Shown piece by piece: positions 36,457 through 44,857 of a stretch of DNA of 54,026 nucleotides. The notes beneath the pieces are model-generated. The model saw only the letters and a program-made list of their open reading frames with translations. It had not been told where the DNA came from and ran no database searches. The stretch lies in assembly GCF_013001275.1 (NCBI RefSeq), contig NZ_JABDMV010000069.1, forward strand, positions 1-54,026, in the 5' to 3' direction. The translations under genes and the position numbers were made by a program. The stretch comes from Flaviramulus sp. Lineage in GTDB: Bacteria > Bacteroidota > Bacteroidia > Flavobacteriales > Flavobacteriaceae. Every line of letters begins with the position of its first letter. Position 1 is the stretch's first letter.

Positions 36457-37551
36457 CTAAACATTAAATAAAAAGTGCATAATATCACCATCTTTAACAA
36501 CGTAATTCTTTCCTTCAACGCGCATTTTTCCGGCCTCTTTTACTTTAGCTTCACTTCCATAAGCAACATAATCGTCATAACTAATAACTTCTGCTCTAAT
36601 AAATCCTTTTTCAAAATCAGTATGAATCACTCCAGCCGCTTGAGGACCCGTAGCGCCAACATCAATAGTCCAAGCCCGTACTTCTTTTACACCAGCTGTA
36701 AAATAGGTTTGTTGATTAAGCAACTTATAAGCAGAGCGAATTAATTTTGCAGATCCCGGTTCATCCAAACCAATATCCTGTAAAAACATTTGACGCTCTT
36801 CGTAATCATCAAGTTCGTTAATATCCGCCTCTGTTCCAACAGCTAGTACCAATACTTCAGCTTTCTCTTCTTTTACAGCTTCTTTTACTTGATTTACATA
36901 ATCATTCCCAGAAACAGCAGAACCTTCATCCACATTGCATACATACATAACAGGTTTGTCAGTTATAAACTGGGATGGTTTTACAAAATCTACATCGTCT
37001 TCTTCGCTAAATTCTAATGCTCTTACGGATATTCCAGCTTCCAATCCAGCTTTAATTTTTAATAAAACTGCTTCTTCTTTTTGTGCCTCTTTATTACCAG
37101 TTTTTGCAGCTCTTTTTACTTTATCTAACTTTTTTTCAACAGTTTCTAAGTCTTTCAGCTGCAATTCCATATCGATAGTTTCTTTATCGCGAATAGGGTT
37201 TACATTACCATCAACATGCACAATATTATCGTTATCAAAGCAACGCAAAACATGAAGAATGGCATCCGTTTCCCTAATATTTGCTAAAAATTGATTTCCT
37301 AAACCTTCTCCTTTACTTGCACCTTTAACTAATCCAGCAATATCAACAATTTCAACCGTTGCTGGTAAAACTCGTTGCGGATTTACTAAGGATTCTAATT
37401 TTTCTAAACGCGGATCTGGAACATTAACTACGCCAATATTAGGCTCAATCGTACAAAAAGGAAAGTTGGCACTTTGCGCTTTTGCGTTCGACAAACAATT
37501 AAATAAAGTTGATTTTCCAACATTTGGTAATCCTACAATACCTGCTTTCAT
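36457..37551 (-). CDS. ychF: Redox-regulated ATPase YchF (OLA1 family)
   Basis: The 364-residue protein is an Obg-related P-loop NTPase that prefers ATP and associates with ribosomes. The P-loop is [12 protein letters not shown] (6-17). Also seen are [10 protein letters not shown] (switch I region), [20 protein letters not shown] (switch II), a coiled coil at about 125-180, and the C-terminal TGS domain ([17 protein letters not shown]). A good -7 box is located 23 bases upstream. It has no partner genes here. Confidence 0.97.
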   Translation of the reverse strand: MKAGIVGLPNVGKSTLFNCLSNAKAQSANFPFCTIEPNIGVVNVPDPRLEKLESLVNPQRVLPATVEIVDIAGLVKGASKGEGLGNQFLANIRETDAILHVLRCFDNDNIVHVDGNVNPIRDKETIDMELQLKDLETVEKKLDKVKRAAKTGNKEAQKEEAVLLKIKAGLEAGISVRALEFSEEDDVDFVKPSQFITDKPVMYVCNVDEGSAVSGNDYVNQVKEAVKEEKAEVLVLAVGTEADINELDDYEERQMFLQDIGLDEPGSAKLIRSAYKLLNQQTYFTAGVKEVRAWTIDVGATGPQAAGVIHTDFEKGFIRAEVISYDDYVAYGSEAKVKEAGKMRVEGKNYVVKDGDIMHFLFNV

Positions 37552-37573
37552 AATTTCGATAATTTTGCGAGTG

Positions 37574-37581
37574 CAAATGTA
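37574..37581 (-). promoter_or_regulatory. Candidate -7 box (TACATTTG) of ychF
   Basis: On the minus strand the octamer matches TAnnTTTG; transcription would start near 37570, 19 bases before the ychF ATG. The -33 region is weak. Confidence 0.4.
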
Positions 37582-37650
37582 GTTAATTCCTTTATTATTT
37601 TTTGTAACATTATCCGGCTTTAATCGTTGACTTTATATAATCAATCCGAA

Positions 37651-39126
37651 ATGAAAAAAATACTATTCTTATTTGTTTTATTATTTAGCTTTCTTTTTAC
37701 TTTCTCTCAAAATATTTCTGTTAAATTAATTGATAAAAACAACAAAAATCCAATACCATATGCGACTATAAAAACTGGAGAATTTAGTGGAGTTATTTCT
37801 AACGAAGAAGGTTATTTTACTATTAACCTTGATAAAAATGAACTGGAAACTATTTCTATATCTTGTTTAGGGTATCAAAATATAACAGTATCAATTCAAA
37901 ATATTAAAGCCTCAAACTTTATAATTGAACTTGATGAAGCCATTAATCAATTAAACGAAGTTTATATAAGTAATAAAAAACATAATGCCGATTCAATTAT
38001 AGCTAAAGTAAGAGCTAAGGTGATAGATAATTATAAAGACAACCTATTTATATTCAACATTTTTAGAAGAAATACCAAATATGCTAACTTTAAAAATTTA
38101 GATTTTGAAATTGAAAAAGCATCTCAAGTAAGAAAAAAAAATCTTGAAGATGCAAATACAAACTTAAGTGCATTATCAAAAAAAATCACTGAAAGTAACG
38201 TAAAACATTTTACTGAAATTAAAGGCAAAATTTATAGTAAAAATTATAAAAACAGTAAAACAGTTGTTGAAAAAGCCTCTAAATTGATTGACCATAAAAA
38301 TGATTTTTCTATCGAAAACATTCAAGAAAAGGCACAAAGTATCGTTTTAAAATATTTAGACACCACAAAAACTTACAAATTAAAAACTGGTTTTTTTAAA
38401 ATTGAAGATTCATTATCGATAAAAGATGAAAATTTAAAAGATGAACAAAAAAATGAATTTAATTTAAGTGAATTGAATAAAGAAACACGAGCCTTACTAA
38501 ATCACACACAATTTTATTCAAACTCGTTTTTAGATAAGATAATAAATGCTAATCTATACAAATACACTTTTGATGATATAACATATAATGATGGAGGCTT
38601 AACTTATAAAATTAGCTTTGAACCTAAAAAAAGTAAATCAAAATATACAGGAACCTTGTTTATTTCTGACAAAAATTTCGCCATAACTCAAATAGCTTAT
38701 AAATACTTTAATAATAGACATGGCGATAAGTTTAATTTAAAGCTCTTGTTGGGTGTCAAGTATATGGAAAATGTAAGTGAGGGTTTAATAATATTTGAGC
38801 AAAATGCTAATTACATTTACCAACCTAAATATTTAAAACAAACTACGGGAAGTTATTTTTATGTAAACAGAGATTTGAAGTTTATAGAAAATAGTCCGGC
38901 AAAAAACAAAGTAAGTTTTAGTTTCAAAATTGAAGGAGACGCCAGAAACAAAGAAGAATTACTATTCACCGGAAATTTTGAGCTAACTAATGAAGACTAT
39001 GCCATAATAAAACAACCTGAAGTAGCACCTTACACAATATTAAAGAAATTTGAAAAATCTATTTGGCAAAATGAAAACATAATAGAGCCTCTCCAAGAAA
39101 TGAAATCATTTAATAGTGAAGATTAA
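37651..39126 (+). CDS. Exported carboxypeptidase-regulatory-like domain protein (second copy type)
   Basis: I start at ATG 37651, which gives the signal peptide MKKILFLFVLLFSFLFTFSQ; a TTG frame opening at 37627 is not needed. The 491-residue protein has a CarboxypepD_reg domain at about 22-100 (VKLIDKNNKNPIPYATIK, NEEGYFTINL, CLGYQNITV). A long, Lys-rich mixed alpha/beta C-terminal region ends with YKISFEPKKSKSKYTGTLFI and a beta-rich part. It resembles the 30358 protein in layout. Outer-membrane association is inferred; no function known. Confidence 0.8.
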   Translation: MKKILFLFVLLFSFLFTFSQNISVKLIDKNNKNPIPYATIKTGEFSGVISNEEGYFTINLDKNELETISISCLGYQNITVSIQNIKASNFIIELDEAINQLNEVYISNKKHNADSIIAKVRAKVIDNYKDNLFIFNIFRRNTKYANFKNLDFEIEKASQVRKKNLEDANTNLSALSKKITESNVKHFTEIKGKIYSKNYKNSKTVVEKASKLIDHKNDFSIENIQEKAQSIVLKYLDTTKTYKLKTGFFKIEDSLSIKDENLKDEQKNEFNLSELNKETRALLNHTQFYSNSFLDKIINANLYKYTFDDITYNDGGLTYKISFEPKKSKSKYTGTLFISDKNFAITQIAYKYFNNRHGDKFNLKLLLGVKYMENVSEGLIIFEQNANYIYQPKYLKQTTGSYFYVNRDLKFIENSPAKNKVSFSFKIEGDARNKEELLFTGNFELTNEDYAIIKQPEVAPYTILKKFEKSIWQNENIIEPLQEMKSFNSED

Positions 39127-39135
39127 TTTCATAAA

Positions 39136-39165
39136 AAAAACCTAAGTACATACTCAGGTTTATTT
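39136..39165. terminator. Bidirectional terminator-like hairpin
   Basis: AAAACCTAAG and CTCAGGTTT form a stem with one mismatch around a six-base loop, with A-rich sequence on the left and T-rich on the right. It separates the rightward 37651 gene from the convergent ferredoxin gene and could serve both. Confidence 0.7.
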
Positions 39166-39188
39166 ATAATTTAATATTTGCGACAATA

Positions 39189-39542
39189 TTATCCATCTGG
39201 ATGCATAAAACGTTGTTTCGCCAATAATTCTTCTTCAGTTTCAACATGTTCATCATCAGGAACACAACAATCTACAGGACAAACTGCTGCACACTGAGGT
39301 TCGTCATGAAATCCTTTACATTCTGTACATTTATCTGGTACAATATAATAAAGTTCGTCACTTACGGGCTCTTGAGCTTCATCAGCATCTACTTCAGTTC
39401 CATTGGTTAGTACAACGGTGCCTTCTAAGCTAGTCCCATCTTTATAACGCCAATCATCAGCGCCTTCATATATTGCAGTATTAGGGCACTCAGGTTCACA
39501 AGCACCACAATTTATACATTCGTCTGTTATTATAATTGCCAT
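39189..39542 (-). CDS. 2[4Fe-4S] ferredoxin
   Basis: The 117-residue protein carries two cluster motifs: CxxCxxCxxxCP at C9, C12, C15, C19 and the longer Alvin-type [18 protein letters not shown] at C72, C75, C84, C88, with two further Cys (C92, C93). A 45-residue insertion between the motifs and an acidic C-terminal tail are typical of this dicluster family. It is a soluble low-potential electron carrier; partner enzymes are not evident. It has a promoter back to back with the divergent acyl-CoA reductase gene. Confidence 0.95.
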   Translation of the reverse strand: MAIIITDECINCGACEPECPNTAIYEGADDWRYKDGTSLEGTVVLTNGTEVDADEAQEPVSDELYYIVPDKCTECKGFHDEPQCAAVCPVDCCVPDDEHVETEEELLAKQRFMHPDG

Positions 39543-39566
39543 AGCGTTTTTTTCTTTCTAACTTTG
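39536..39566 (+). promoter_or_regulatory. Promoter of the acyl-CoA reductase gene
   Basis: TTG (39536-39538), 20 bases, then TAACTTTG (39559-39566) fits the Bacteroidota consensus; the start is predicted near 39570. The -33 element overlaps the ferredoxin start codon region. Confidence 0.5.
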
Positions 39567-39572
39567 CAGTCG

Positions 39573-39603
39573 CAAAAATAAAGCCAAAACCATTCATAAC
39601 CAA
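39573..39603 (-). promoter_or_regulatory. Promoter of the ferredoxin gene
   Basis: On the minus strand TTG (39603-39601), 20 bases, then TATTTTTG (39580-39573) fits the consensus; the start is predicted near 39569, 27 bases before the ATG. Confidence 0.55.
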
Positions 39604-39610
39604 ATTAGGA

Positions 39611-40669
39611 ATGCATTTACAACAAAGAATTAACGCTTTTGTAAAATTAGGGGAATTTTTAAGTCAATTCTCTAATGAAGCCATACAAAAGAAAAAGATT
39701 GTTGAACATAACGAGCTATTCTTTGACGGTTTTAAACATCAAATTAAATTGGCCGAAGAGCACAACGGTTGGTTTACCAATGAAAATATAAGATTTTCGT
39801 TAAAATCATGGGCAGAAGCTTTAACTGAAGCCAATTTAAAAACATGGCTAAAAGATTATGATATCAACATATCTAATCCGAAGTTTGTAGCGATTGTTAT
39901 GGCTGGAAACATTCCTTTAGTTGGATTTCATGATTTTCTGTCAGTTTTAATTACAGGGCATAGTGTAATTGTAAAACAATCTTCAAACGATAAACATTTA
40001 CTACCCTTTTTGGCTAAATATTTAGAACATGTTGATCCTCTTTTTAAAGGTAAAATTCAATTTACAGAAAATAAATTAGAGAATTTTGATGCTGTCATTG
40101 CTACTGGAAGCAATAATACTGCTCGCTATTTTGAATATTATTTTAAAGAAAAGCCTTCTATAATTAGAAACAACAGAAATTCAGTTGCTATTTTAACTGG
40201 TAATGAAACTACGGAAGATTTAAAAAATCTATCAGAGGATATTTTCAGATATTGTGGTTTAGGATGCAGAAATGTTTCAAAATTATACGTGCCGAAAAAT
40301 TACAAATTTGATGCTTTTTTTGAAGCTATGTATCATTGGCATCCAATTATAGAAAAAGCGAAATATGCAAATAATTACGATTATAACAAAGCAGTTTATT
40401 TAATGAGTGAATTTGATATACTAGAAAACGGCTTTTTTATGATAAAAGAAGACAAAAGTTACGCATCACCAATTGCTACTCTGTTTTATGAATATTATGA
40501 TACCAAGAATCAATTAAAAGAAAAACTTGAAATTGATAAACAACAAATTCAGTGTATTGTTTCAAAAGGTTTTATAGAAAACGAGATTCCATTTGGAAGC
40601 ACACAAAATCCCAAACTTTGGGATTATGCGGATAGTATCGATTCTGTTGAATTTTTGTTAGCAATTTGA
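39611..40669 (+). CDS. Acyl-CoA reductase (LuxC-like)
   Basis: The 352-residue protein resembles LuxC-type NADPH-dependent acyl-CoA/acyl-ACP reductases of the aldehyde dehydrogenase superfamily. Seen are VAIVMAGNIPLVGFHDFL (about 93-110, cofactor region), VIVKQSSND and VIATGSNNTARYFE. The nucleophile candidate is Cys215 in FRYCGLGCRNVSKLYVP, with Cys219 close by. It may reduce an acyl thioester to an aldehyde. It is transcribed toward serC; the divergent ferredoxin could be an electron donor, though this is only context. Confidence 0.82.
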   Translation: MHLQQRINAFVKLGEFLSQFSNEAIQKKKIVEHNELFFDGFKHQIKLAEEHNGWFTNENIRFSLKSWAEALTEANLKTWLKDYDINISNPKFVAIVMAGNIPLVGFHDFLSVLITGHSVIVKQSSNDKHLLPFLAKYLEHVDPLFKGKIQFTENKLENFDAVIATGSNNTARYFEYYFKEKPSIIRNNRNSVAILTGNETTEDLKNLSEDIFRYCGLGCRNVSKLYVPKNYKFDAFFEAMYHWHPIIEKAKYANNYDYNKAVYLMSEFDILENGFFMIKEDKSYASPIATLFYEYYDTKNQLKEKLEIDKQQIQCIVSKGFIENEIPFGSTQNPKLWDYADSIDSVEFLLAI

Positions 40670-40745
40670 TGAAAAAATTATTGAATTTTTAACATGTAAT
40701 AACCAATTAATTAGCAACTTTGCATCTTAAATTTTACCATAAAAA

Positions 40746-41810
40746 ATGAAAAAACATAACTTTAGTGCAGGACCAAGTATTTTACCACAAGAAGTTTTAT
40801 TAAAAGCTTCTGAGGCTATTATGGATTTTGATAATAGTGGTTTATCATTAATTGAAATATCTCACCGAAGCAAACAATTTGTTGATGTAATGGAAAATGC
40901 CAGAGCTTTAGTATTAGAGCTTATGGGTTTAGAAGGAAAAGGATACAAAGCGTTGTTTTTACAAGGCGGTGCTAGTACACAATTTTTAATGGTAGCCTTA
41001 AACTTATTAGAAAAAAGAGCTGGGTATTTAAATACCGGTGCTTGGAGTCAGAAAGCAATAAAAGAAGCTAAAAAATTAGACGATATTTATGAAGTAGCGT
41101 CTTCAGAAAATGCAAATTTTAACTACATTCCAAAAGGGTACGATATTCCTTTGGATTATGATTATTTTCACTGTACATCAAACAACACCATTTTTGGAAC
41201 ACAAATAAAGGATTTTCCAAAATGTGAAATCCCTATGGTTTGTGATATGAGTAGCGATATTTTTTCGCGTAAACTAGATTTTACACAGTTTGATTTAATT
41301 TATGCTGGTGCTCAAAAAAATATGGGACCCGCAGGAACTACTTTAGTTGTTGTAAAAGAAGATATATTAGGAAAAGTATCTCGTGATATTCCTTCAATAA
41401 TGGATTATAAAATCCATATAAAACAAGGAAGTATGTTTAATACACCCCCTGTTTTTGCCGTTTACACATCAATGTTAACTCTAGAATGGTTGAAACGAAT
41501 GGGAGGTATAGCTGGAATTGAAGTTGAAAATGAAAAGAAAGCTCGTATCATGTATTCTGAAATTGACTTGAACCCATTATTCAAAGGTTTTGCAGCAAAA
41601 GAAGATAGATCACACATGAATGCTACATTCAACCTTATCAACGATAACTTAAAAGATACTTTTGAAACTATGTTAAAAGAAGCAGGTATTAGCGGTGTGA
41701 ATGGTCATAGAAGTGTTGGTGGTTATAGAGCTTCAATGTACAATGCATTACCATTAGATAGTGTTAAAGTATTGGTTGAAGTTATGAGTGAATTAGAAAG
41801 TAAAGCATAA
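40746..41810 (+). CDS. serC: 3-phosphoserine/phosphohydroxythreonine aminotransferase
   Basis: A class V, PLP-dependent aminotransferase making phosphoserine from 3-phosphohydroxypyruvate; it may also serve pyridoxal phosphate synthesis. The 354-residue protein has FSAGPSILPQEVL at the start, LFLQGGASTQF (PLP phosphate site), and the PLP Lys191 in YAGAQKNMGPAG. HRSVGGYRASMYNA ends the substrate-binding region. It precedes serA by 47 bases, forming a serine synthesis pair. Confidence 0.97.
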   Translation: MKKHNFSAGPSILPQEVLLKASEAIMDFDNSGLSLIEISHRSKQFVDVMENARALVLELMGLEGKGYKALFLQGGASTQFLMVALNLLEKRAGYLNTGAWSQKAIKEAKKLDDIYEVASSENANFNYIPKGYDIPLDYDYFHCTSNNTIFGTQIKDFPKCEIPMVCDMSSDIFSRKLDFTQFDLIYAGAQKNMGPAGTTLVVVKEDILGKVSRDIPSIMDYKIHIKQGSMFNTPPVFAVYTSMLTLEWLKRMGGIAGIEVENEKKARIMYSEIDLNPLFKGFAAKEDRSHMNATFNLINDNLKDTFETMLKEAGISGVNGHRSVGGYRASMYNALPLDSVKVLVEVMSELESKA

Positions 41811-41829
41811 AATTAATTAAAAATATTTT

Positions 41830-41843
41830 CGCTTTCGCGGAAG
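41830..41843. repeat. Near-palindrome CGCTTTCGCGGAAG between serC and serA
   Basis: A GC-rich 14-base word in AT-rich surroundings; its inner 12 bases (CTTTCGCGGAAG) are a palindrome apart from one T/G mismatch pair. It resembles the CTTTCGCGAAAG type of iterated palindrome that I recall from flavobacterial genomes. Only one copy is visible in the window. Confidence 0.4.
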
Positions 41844-41857
41844 TAAAAAACAATAAA

Positions 41858-42808
41858 ATGAAAGTATTAGCAAACGACGGAGTTTCACAAAGCGGTATTG
41901 ATGCCTTAAAAAAGGCTGGTTATGAAGTTATAACAACTACAGTAGCTCAAGAGCAATTAATTAATTATATAAATGAAAAAGACATAACGGTTTTATTAGT
42001 GCGTAGTGCAACAACAGTACGCAAAGATTTAATTGATGCTTGCCCAGGTTTAAAAATTATTGGCCGTGGTGGTGTTGGAATGGATAATATTGATGTTGAA
42101 TATGCAAGAGAAAAAGGACTATCTGTTATTAATACTCCTGCAGCTTCTTCGCATTCAGTTGCCGAATTAGTTTTTGGACATTTTTACGGATTAGCACGTT
42201 TTTTACATAATTCAAATAGAGATATGCCTCTAGAAGGCGATACCAATTTTGGTAAGTTAAAGAAAGCCTATGCAAAAGGCACCGAATTAAAAGGAAAAAC
42301 ATTAGGTGTTTTAGGATTTGGTCGTATTGGGCAAGCCACTGCTAAAGTTGCTTTGGGCGCTGGAATGAAAGTAGTTGCTTTCGATCCATTTTTAGAAAAA
42401 GCTAATTTGGAATTGGAGTTTTTTGATGGTCAAAAAGTTAACTTTGACATCAAAACTATTTCAAAAGAAGATGTTTTAAAACAGTCTGATTTCATTTCAT
42501 TACATGTTCCTGCTCAAAAAGATTATGTAATTGATGAAGCCGAATTTAAAATTATGAAAGATGGTGTCATTATAGCCAACGCTGCACGTGGTGGTGTACT
42601 AAACGAAGTGGCATTAGTTAAGGCAATTGAAAGTGGTAAAGTTGCAAGAGCTGCTTTGGATGTTTTTGAAAATGAACCTAAGCCAGAAATGCCATTATTA
42701 ATGAACTCAGCATTATCATTAACACCTCATACAGGTGCTGCGACCAATGAAGCTCAAGATAGAATTGGAACTGAGCTTGCTTCTCAAATTATAAGCATTC
42801 TAGGATAA
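41858..42808 (+). CDS. serA: D-3-phosphoglycerate dehydrogenase (short form, D-2-hydroxyacid dehydrogenase family)
   Basis: The 316-residue protein has the NAD-binding GFGRIG (153-158) followed by D176. The catalytic triad is R244 (NAARGG), E273 (ENEP) and H291 (TPHTGA). It ends right after the catalytic core, so the ACT/ASB regulatory domains of long SerA are absent and serine feedback inhibition by ACT is not expected. Position next to serC supports the first step of serine synthesis over other 2-hydroxyacid substrates. Confidence 0.92.
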   Translation: MKVLANDGVSQSGIDALKKAGYEVITTTVAQEQLINYINEKDITVLLVRSATTVRKDLIDACPGLKIIGRGGVGMDNIDVEYAREKGLSVINTPAASSHSVAELVFGHFYGLARFLHNSNRDMPLEGDTNFGKLKKAYAKGTELKGKTLGVLGFGRIGQATAKVALGAGMKVVAFDPFLEKANLELEFFDGQKVNFDIKTISKEDVLKQSDFISLHVPAQKDYVIDEAEFKIMKDGVIIANAARGGVLNEVALVKAIESGKVARAALDVFENEPKPEMPLLMNSALSLTPHTGAATNEAQDRIGTELASQIISILG

Positions 42809-42917
42809 TAGAATTATTATCATATTACGCTTATATTTAATTTCTTAACAGAAATGTTATGACTTTTTTTGTACATTAAGCACCCAGTATATTAATCACA
42901 TATTAAATATTAACATA

Positions 42918-43556
42918 ATGTCAGGAATTTTAGATTTATTAAACAGTGACCTAGGAAAAACTATAATTAGTGGGGTTTCCAATCAAACAAAACAGCCTCA
43001 AAACAAAACACAAGACGTTTTAACAATGGCTTTACCTGTTTTAATGACAGCAATGAAACGAAACGCTGCATCGCCACAAGGAGCCGAAGGGTTATTAAGT
43101 GCTTTAAACAATAAGCATGATGGAAGTATTTTAGATAATTTAGGCGGCTTATTTAGCGGCGGTGTAGATAATAATGTTTTAAATGATGGCGACAAGATCT
43201 TAGGGCACGTATTAGGTGGTAAACAAAAACAAGTAGAAAATACTTTGGGTGCAAAAGCTGGAATGGATGCAGGATCGGTGGCACAAATTCTAAAAGTAGC
43301 TGCGCCATTATTAATGGGTGTTTTGGGAAAACAGAAAAAAGAACAAAACGTAGAAAGTGCTGGCGGAATAGAAAGTTTACTTGGTGGCTTACTTGGTGGT
43401 AATTCTCCTAAGAATGAACAAAGCTTTTTAGAATCTATATTAGATGCAGATGGTGATGGAAGTGTTATAGATGATGTTGCAGGAATGGTATTAGGTGGAA
43501 ATAAAAAGAAAGGTGGTCTTGGCGCATTGTTAGGAGGTATTTTTGGTAGAAAATAA
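42918..43556 (+). CDS. DUF937 domain-containing protein
   Basis: The 212-residue soluble protein starts MSGILDLLNSDLGKTIISGVSNQT, typical of DUF937, with helical segments and Gly-rich linkers. Near the C terminus DADGDGSVIDD (176-186) has the spacing of a single calcium-binding loop, followed by a glycine/lysine-rich end (GLGALLGGIFGRK). No signal peptide. Function unknown. It has an intrinsic terminator right after its stop. Confidence 0.85.
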   Translation: MSGILDLLNSDLGKTIISGVSNQTKQPQNKTQDVLTMALPVLMTAMKRNAASPQGAEGLLSALNNKHDGSILDNLGGLFSGGVDNNVLNDGDKILGHVLGGKQKQVENTLGAKAGMDAGSVAQILKVAAPLLMGVLGKQKKEQNVESAGGIESLLGGLLGGNSPKNEQSFLESILDADGDGSVIDDVAGMVLGGNKKKGGLGALLGGIFGRK

Positions 43557-43577
43557 TATTGAAAAAATATTCTTATT

Positions 43578-43612
43578 AAAAGAGTTAAACTAATTGTTTG
43601 GCTCTTTTTTTT
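43578..43612 (+). terminator. Intrinsic terminator of the DUF937 gene
   Basis: AAGAGTTAAAC pairs with GTTTGGCTCTT (two G-U pairs) around TAATT, followed by a run of T. It begins about 20 bases after the stop codon. Confidence 0.85.
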
Positions 43613-43687
43613 GTTAAATAATATTAAAACCAGATATTAAAGGAATGCTTTTTGTAACTTTAATTAAATGGTTAACAATTAATTACC

Positions 43688-44125
43688 GTGAAAAAATATT
43701 TATACTTATTACTTATTGGCTTCGTTATTTTAAGCTGCAATACATATAAAAACACTAATTTAAATAAGGATGAACGCCTGGAAACTGTTAAACAAAATGA
43801 TACCGTATCCATTGCTAATGATGATTTAGAATACCAAATTATCATAATAGAACCAGGATTTAATTTCTGGTTAGTGAGTCAAGCAAGAGCAGAAGGATAT
43901 TATTCCCAGTCATTTTTAGAAAATAGAAATATAATTTATGTTACGGAATGGAACAATCGGGTTTTGCAACCACAGCAATACAATCCAAGCTTATATGAAA
44001 TGCAAATTGATTATCAGCGCGGAATTGATTATGGTTATGAGGTGAATTACAAACTTTACAATTATTTTATTTATTTCCAAATTAAATATAAGCAAAGACT
44101 AGGTCCATTTACACCCAGAATTTAA
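43688..44125 (+). CDS. DUF6146-like lipoprotein
   Basis: The 145-residue protein starts at GTG 43688 and has a lipoprotein signal with Cys17 (ILSC). The body matches a conserved Bacteroidota family that I recall as DUF6146: LEYQIIIIEPGFNFWLVSQA, YYSQSFLENRN, WNNRVLQPQQYNPSLYEMQIDYQ and a closing LYNYFIYFQIKYKQRLG. Aromatic-rich and probably anchored to an envelope membrane. The function is unknown. It is followed 16 bases later by the frame of a DUF6787-like membrane protein. Confidence 0.85.
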   Translation: MKKYLYLLLIGFVILSCNTYKNTNLNKDERLETVKQNDTVSIANDDLEYQIIIIEPGFNFWLVSQARAEGYYSQSFLENRNIIYVTEWNNRVLQPQQYNPSLYEMQIDYQRGIDYGYEVNYKLYNYFIYFQIKYKQRLGPFTPRI

Positions 44126-44159
44126 AACAGTTTGATTATTTTTGCATAAAATTTATGTA

Positions 44160-44462
44160 TTGGAAAAATTAAAAAAACGTTGGGGTATTGATAACAATTG
44201 GCAAATCGTTATAATTTTAATTGTTTTTGCGGTAACAGGATCCACGGCGTCATATATTGGAAAGCCTATTTTATTATTTTTAAATATAACTACGGACTCA
44301 ATGGGAACTTTAACCTATTGGGTTATTCGTATAATTTTACTTTTTGTAATGTATCAATTTATGCTAGTGTTTTTTGGTTGGTTATTTGGCCAATATAAAT
44401 TTTTCTGGAATTTCGAAAAGAAAATGCTTAGTAGGATTGGTTTCAAACGATTTTTTAATTAG
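44160..44462 (+). CDS. DUF6787-like small membrane protein
   Basis: I start at TTG 44160, which gives MEKLKKRWGIDNNWQ, the usual N terminus of this flavobacterial family; an upstream TTG at 44142 is possible and no in-frame ATG fits. The 100-residue protein has two hydrophobic segments (about 16-42 and 50-85) and aromatic-rich ends. An inner-membrane protein of unknown function. Its stop codon TAG overlaps the GTG start of the next gene by one base, indicating translational coupling. Confidence 0.78.
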   Translation: MEKLKKRWGIDNNWQIVIILIVFAVTGSTASYIGKPILLFLNITTDSMGTLTYWVIRIILLFVMYQFMLVFFGWLFGQYKFFWNFEKKMLSRIGFKRFFN

Positions 44463-44794
44463 TGAAGCAAATTAAGGAACATATCATTTTTAAATTAATT
44501 ACGCTCTTTTTAGTAGTTATTTTTTTTGCGCCGTCCGCTGTGAAGTTTTCCCATGTATTCACACATCATAAACATGATATTTGTATAGGTGGAAATACCA
44601 CACATATTCATAAAGTTGATTTAGATTGTGAGTTTCATAAATTTCAACTTAAAAATAACTTGTTATTAAACTTCTCGATTTCTGAGTTTTTTTCACTTCA
44701 AGAAAATCCTTTAGAAATTATTTCTCAATACCGATTTTTAAGCAAATATCAACGTTTACATGTTTCGCTTCGAGGCCCTCCTTCTTTAATTTAA
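44462..44794 (+). CDS. His/Cys-rich exported protein next to a TonB receptor
   Basis: The 110-residue protein starts at GTG 44462, overlapping the previous stop. An N-terminal hydrophobic segment (FKLITLFLVVIFFAPSAV) is a signal peptide or anchor. The following 30 residues hold a dense set of possible metal ligands: H31, H35, H36, H38, C41, H48, H50, C56 and H59. I do not recognise a named family. Its place 63 bases upstream of a TonB receptor with a His-rich loop suggests a periplasmic metal-binding accessory protein. Confidence 0.75.
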   Translation: MKQIKEHIIFKLITLFLVVIFFAPSAVKFSHVFTHHKHDICIGGNTTHIHKVDLDCEFHKFQLKNNLLLNFSISEFFSLQENPLEIISQYRFLSKYQRLHVSLRGPPSLI

Positions 44795-44807
44795 TAGTAT
44801 TTAAATG

Positions 44808-44826
44808 AGCTGAAATTCATTCAGCT
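44808..44826. repeat. Hairpin AGCTGAA / TTCAGCT between the His-rich gene and the TonB receptor gene
   Basis: Seven-base perfect arms with a five-base loop in the 63-base gap, with only a weak T-rich flank. It could be a partial terminator or an mRNA processing hairpin. Confidence 0.4.
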
Positions 44827-44857
44827 TCAATCTTTATTAAATTAAATTCAAAATCAA

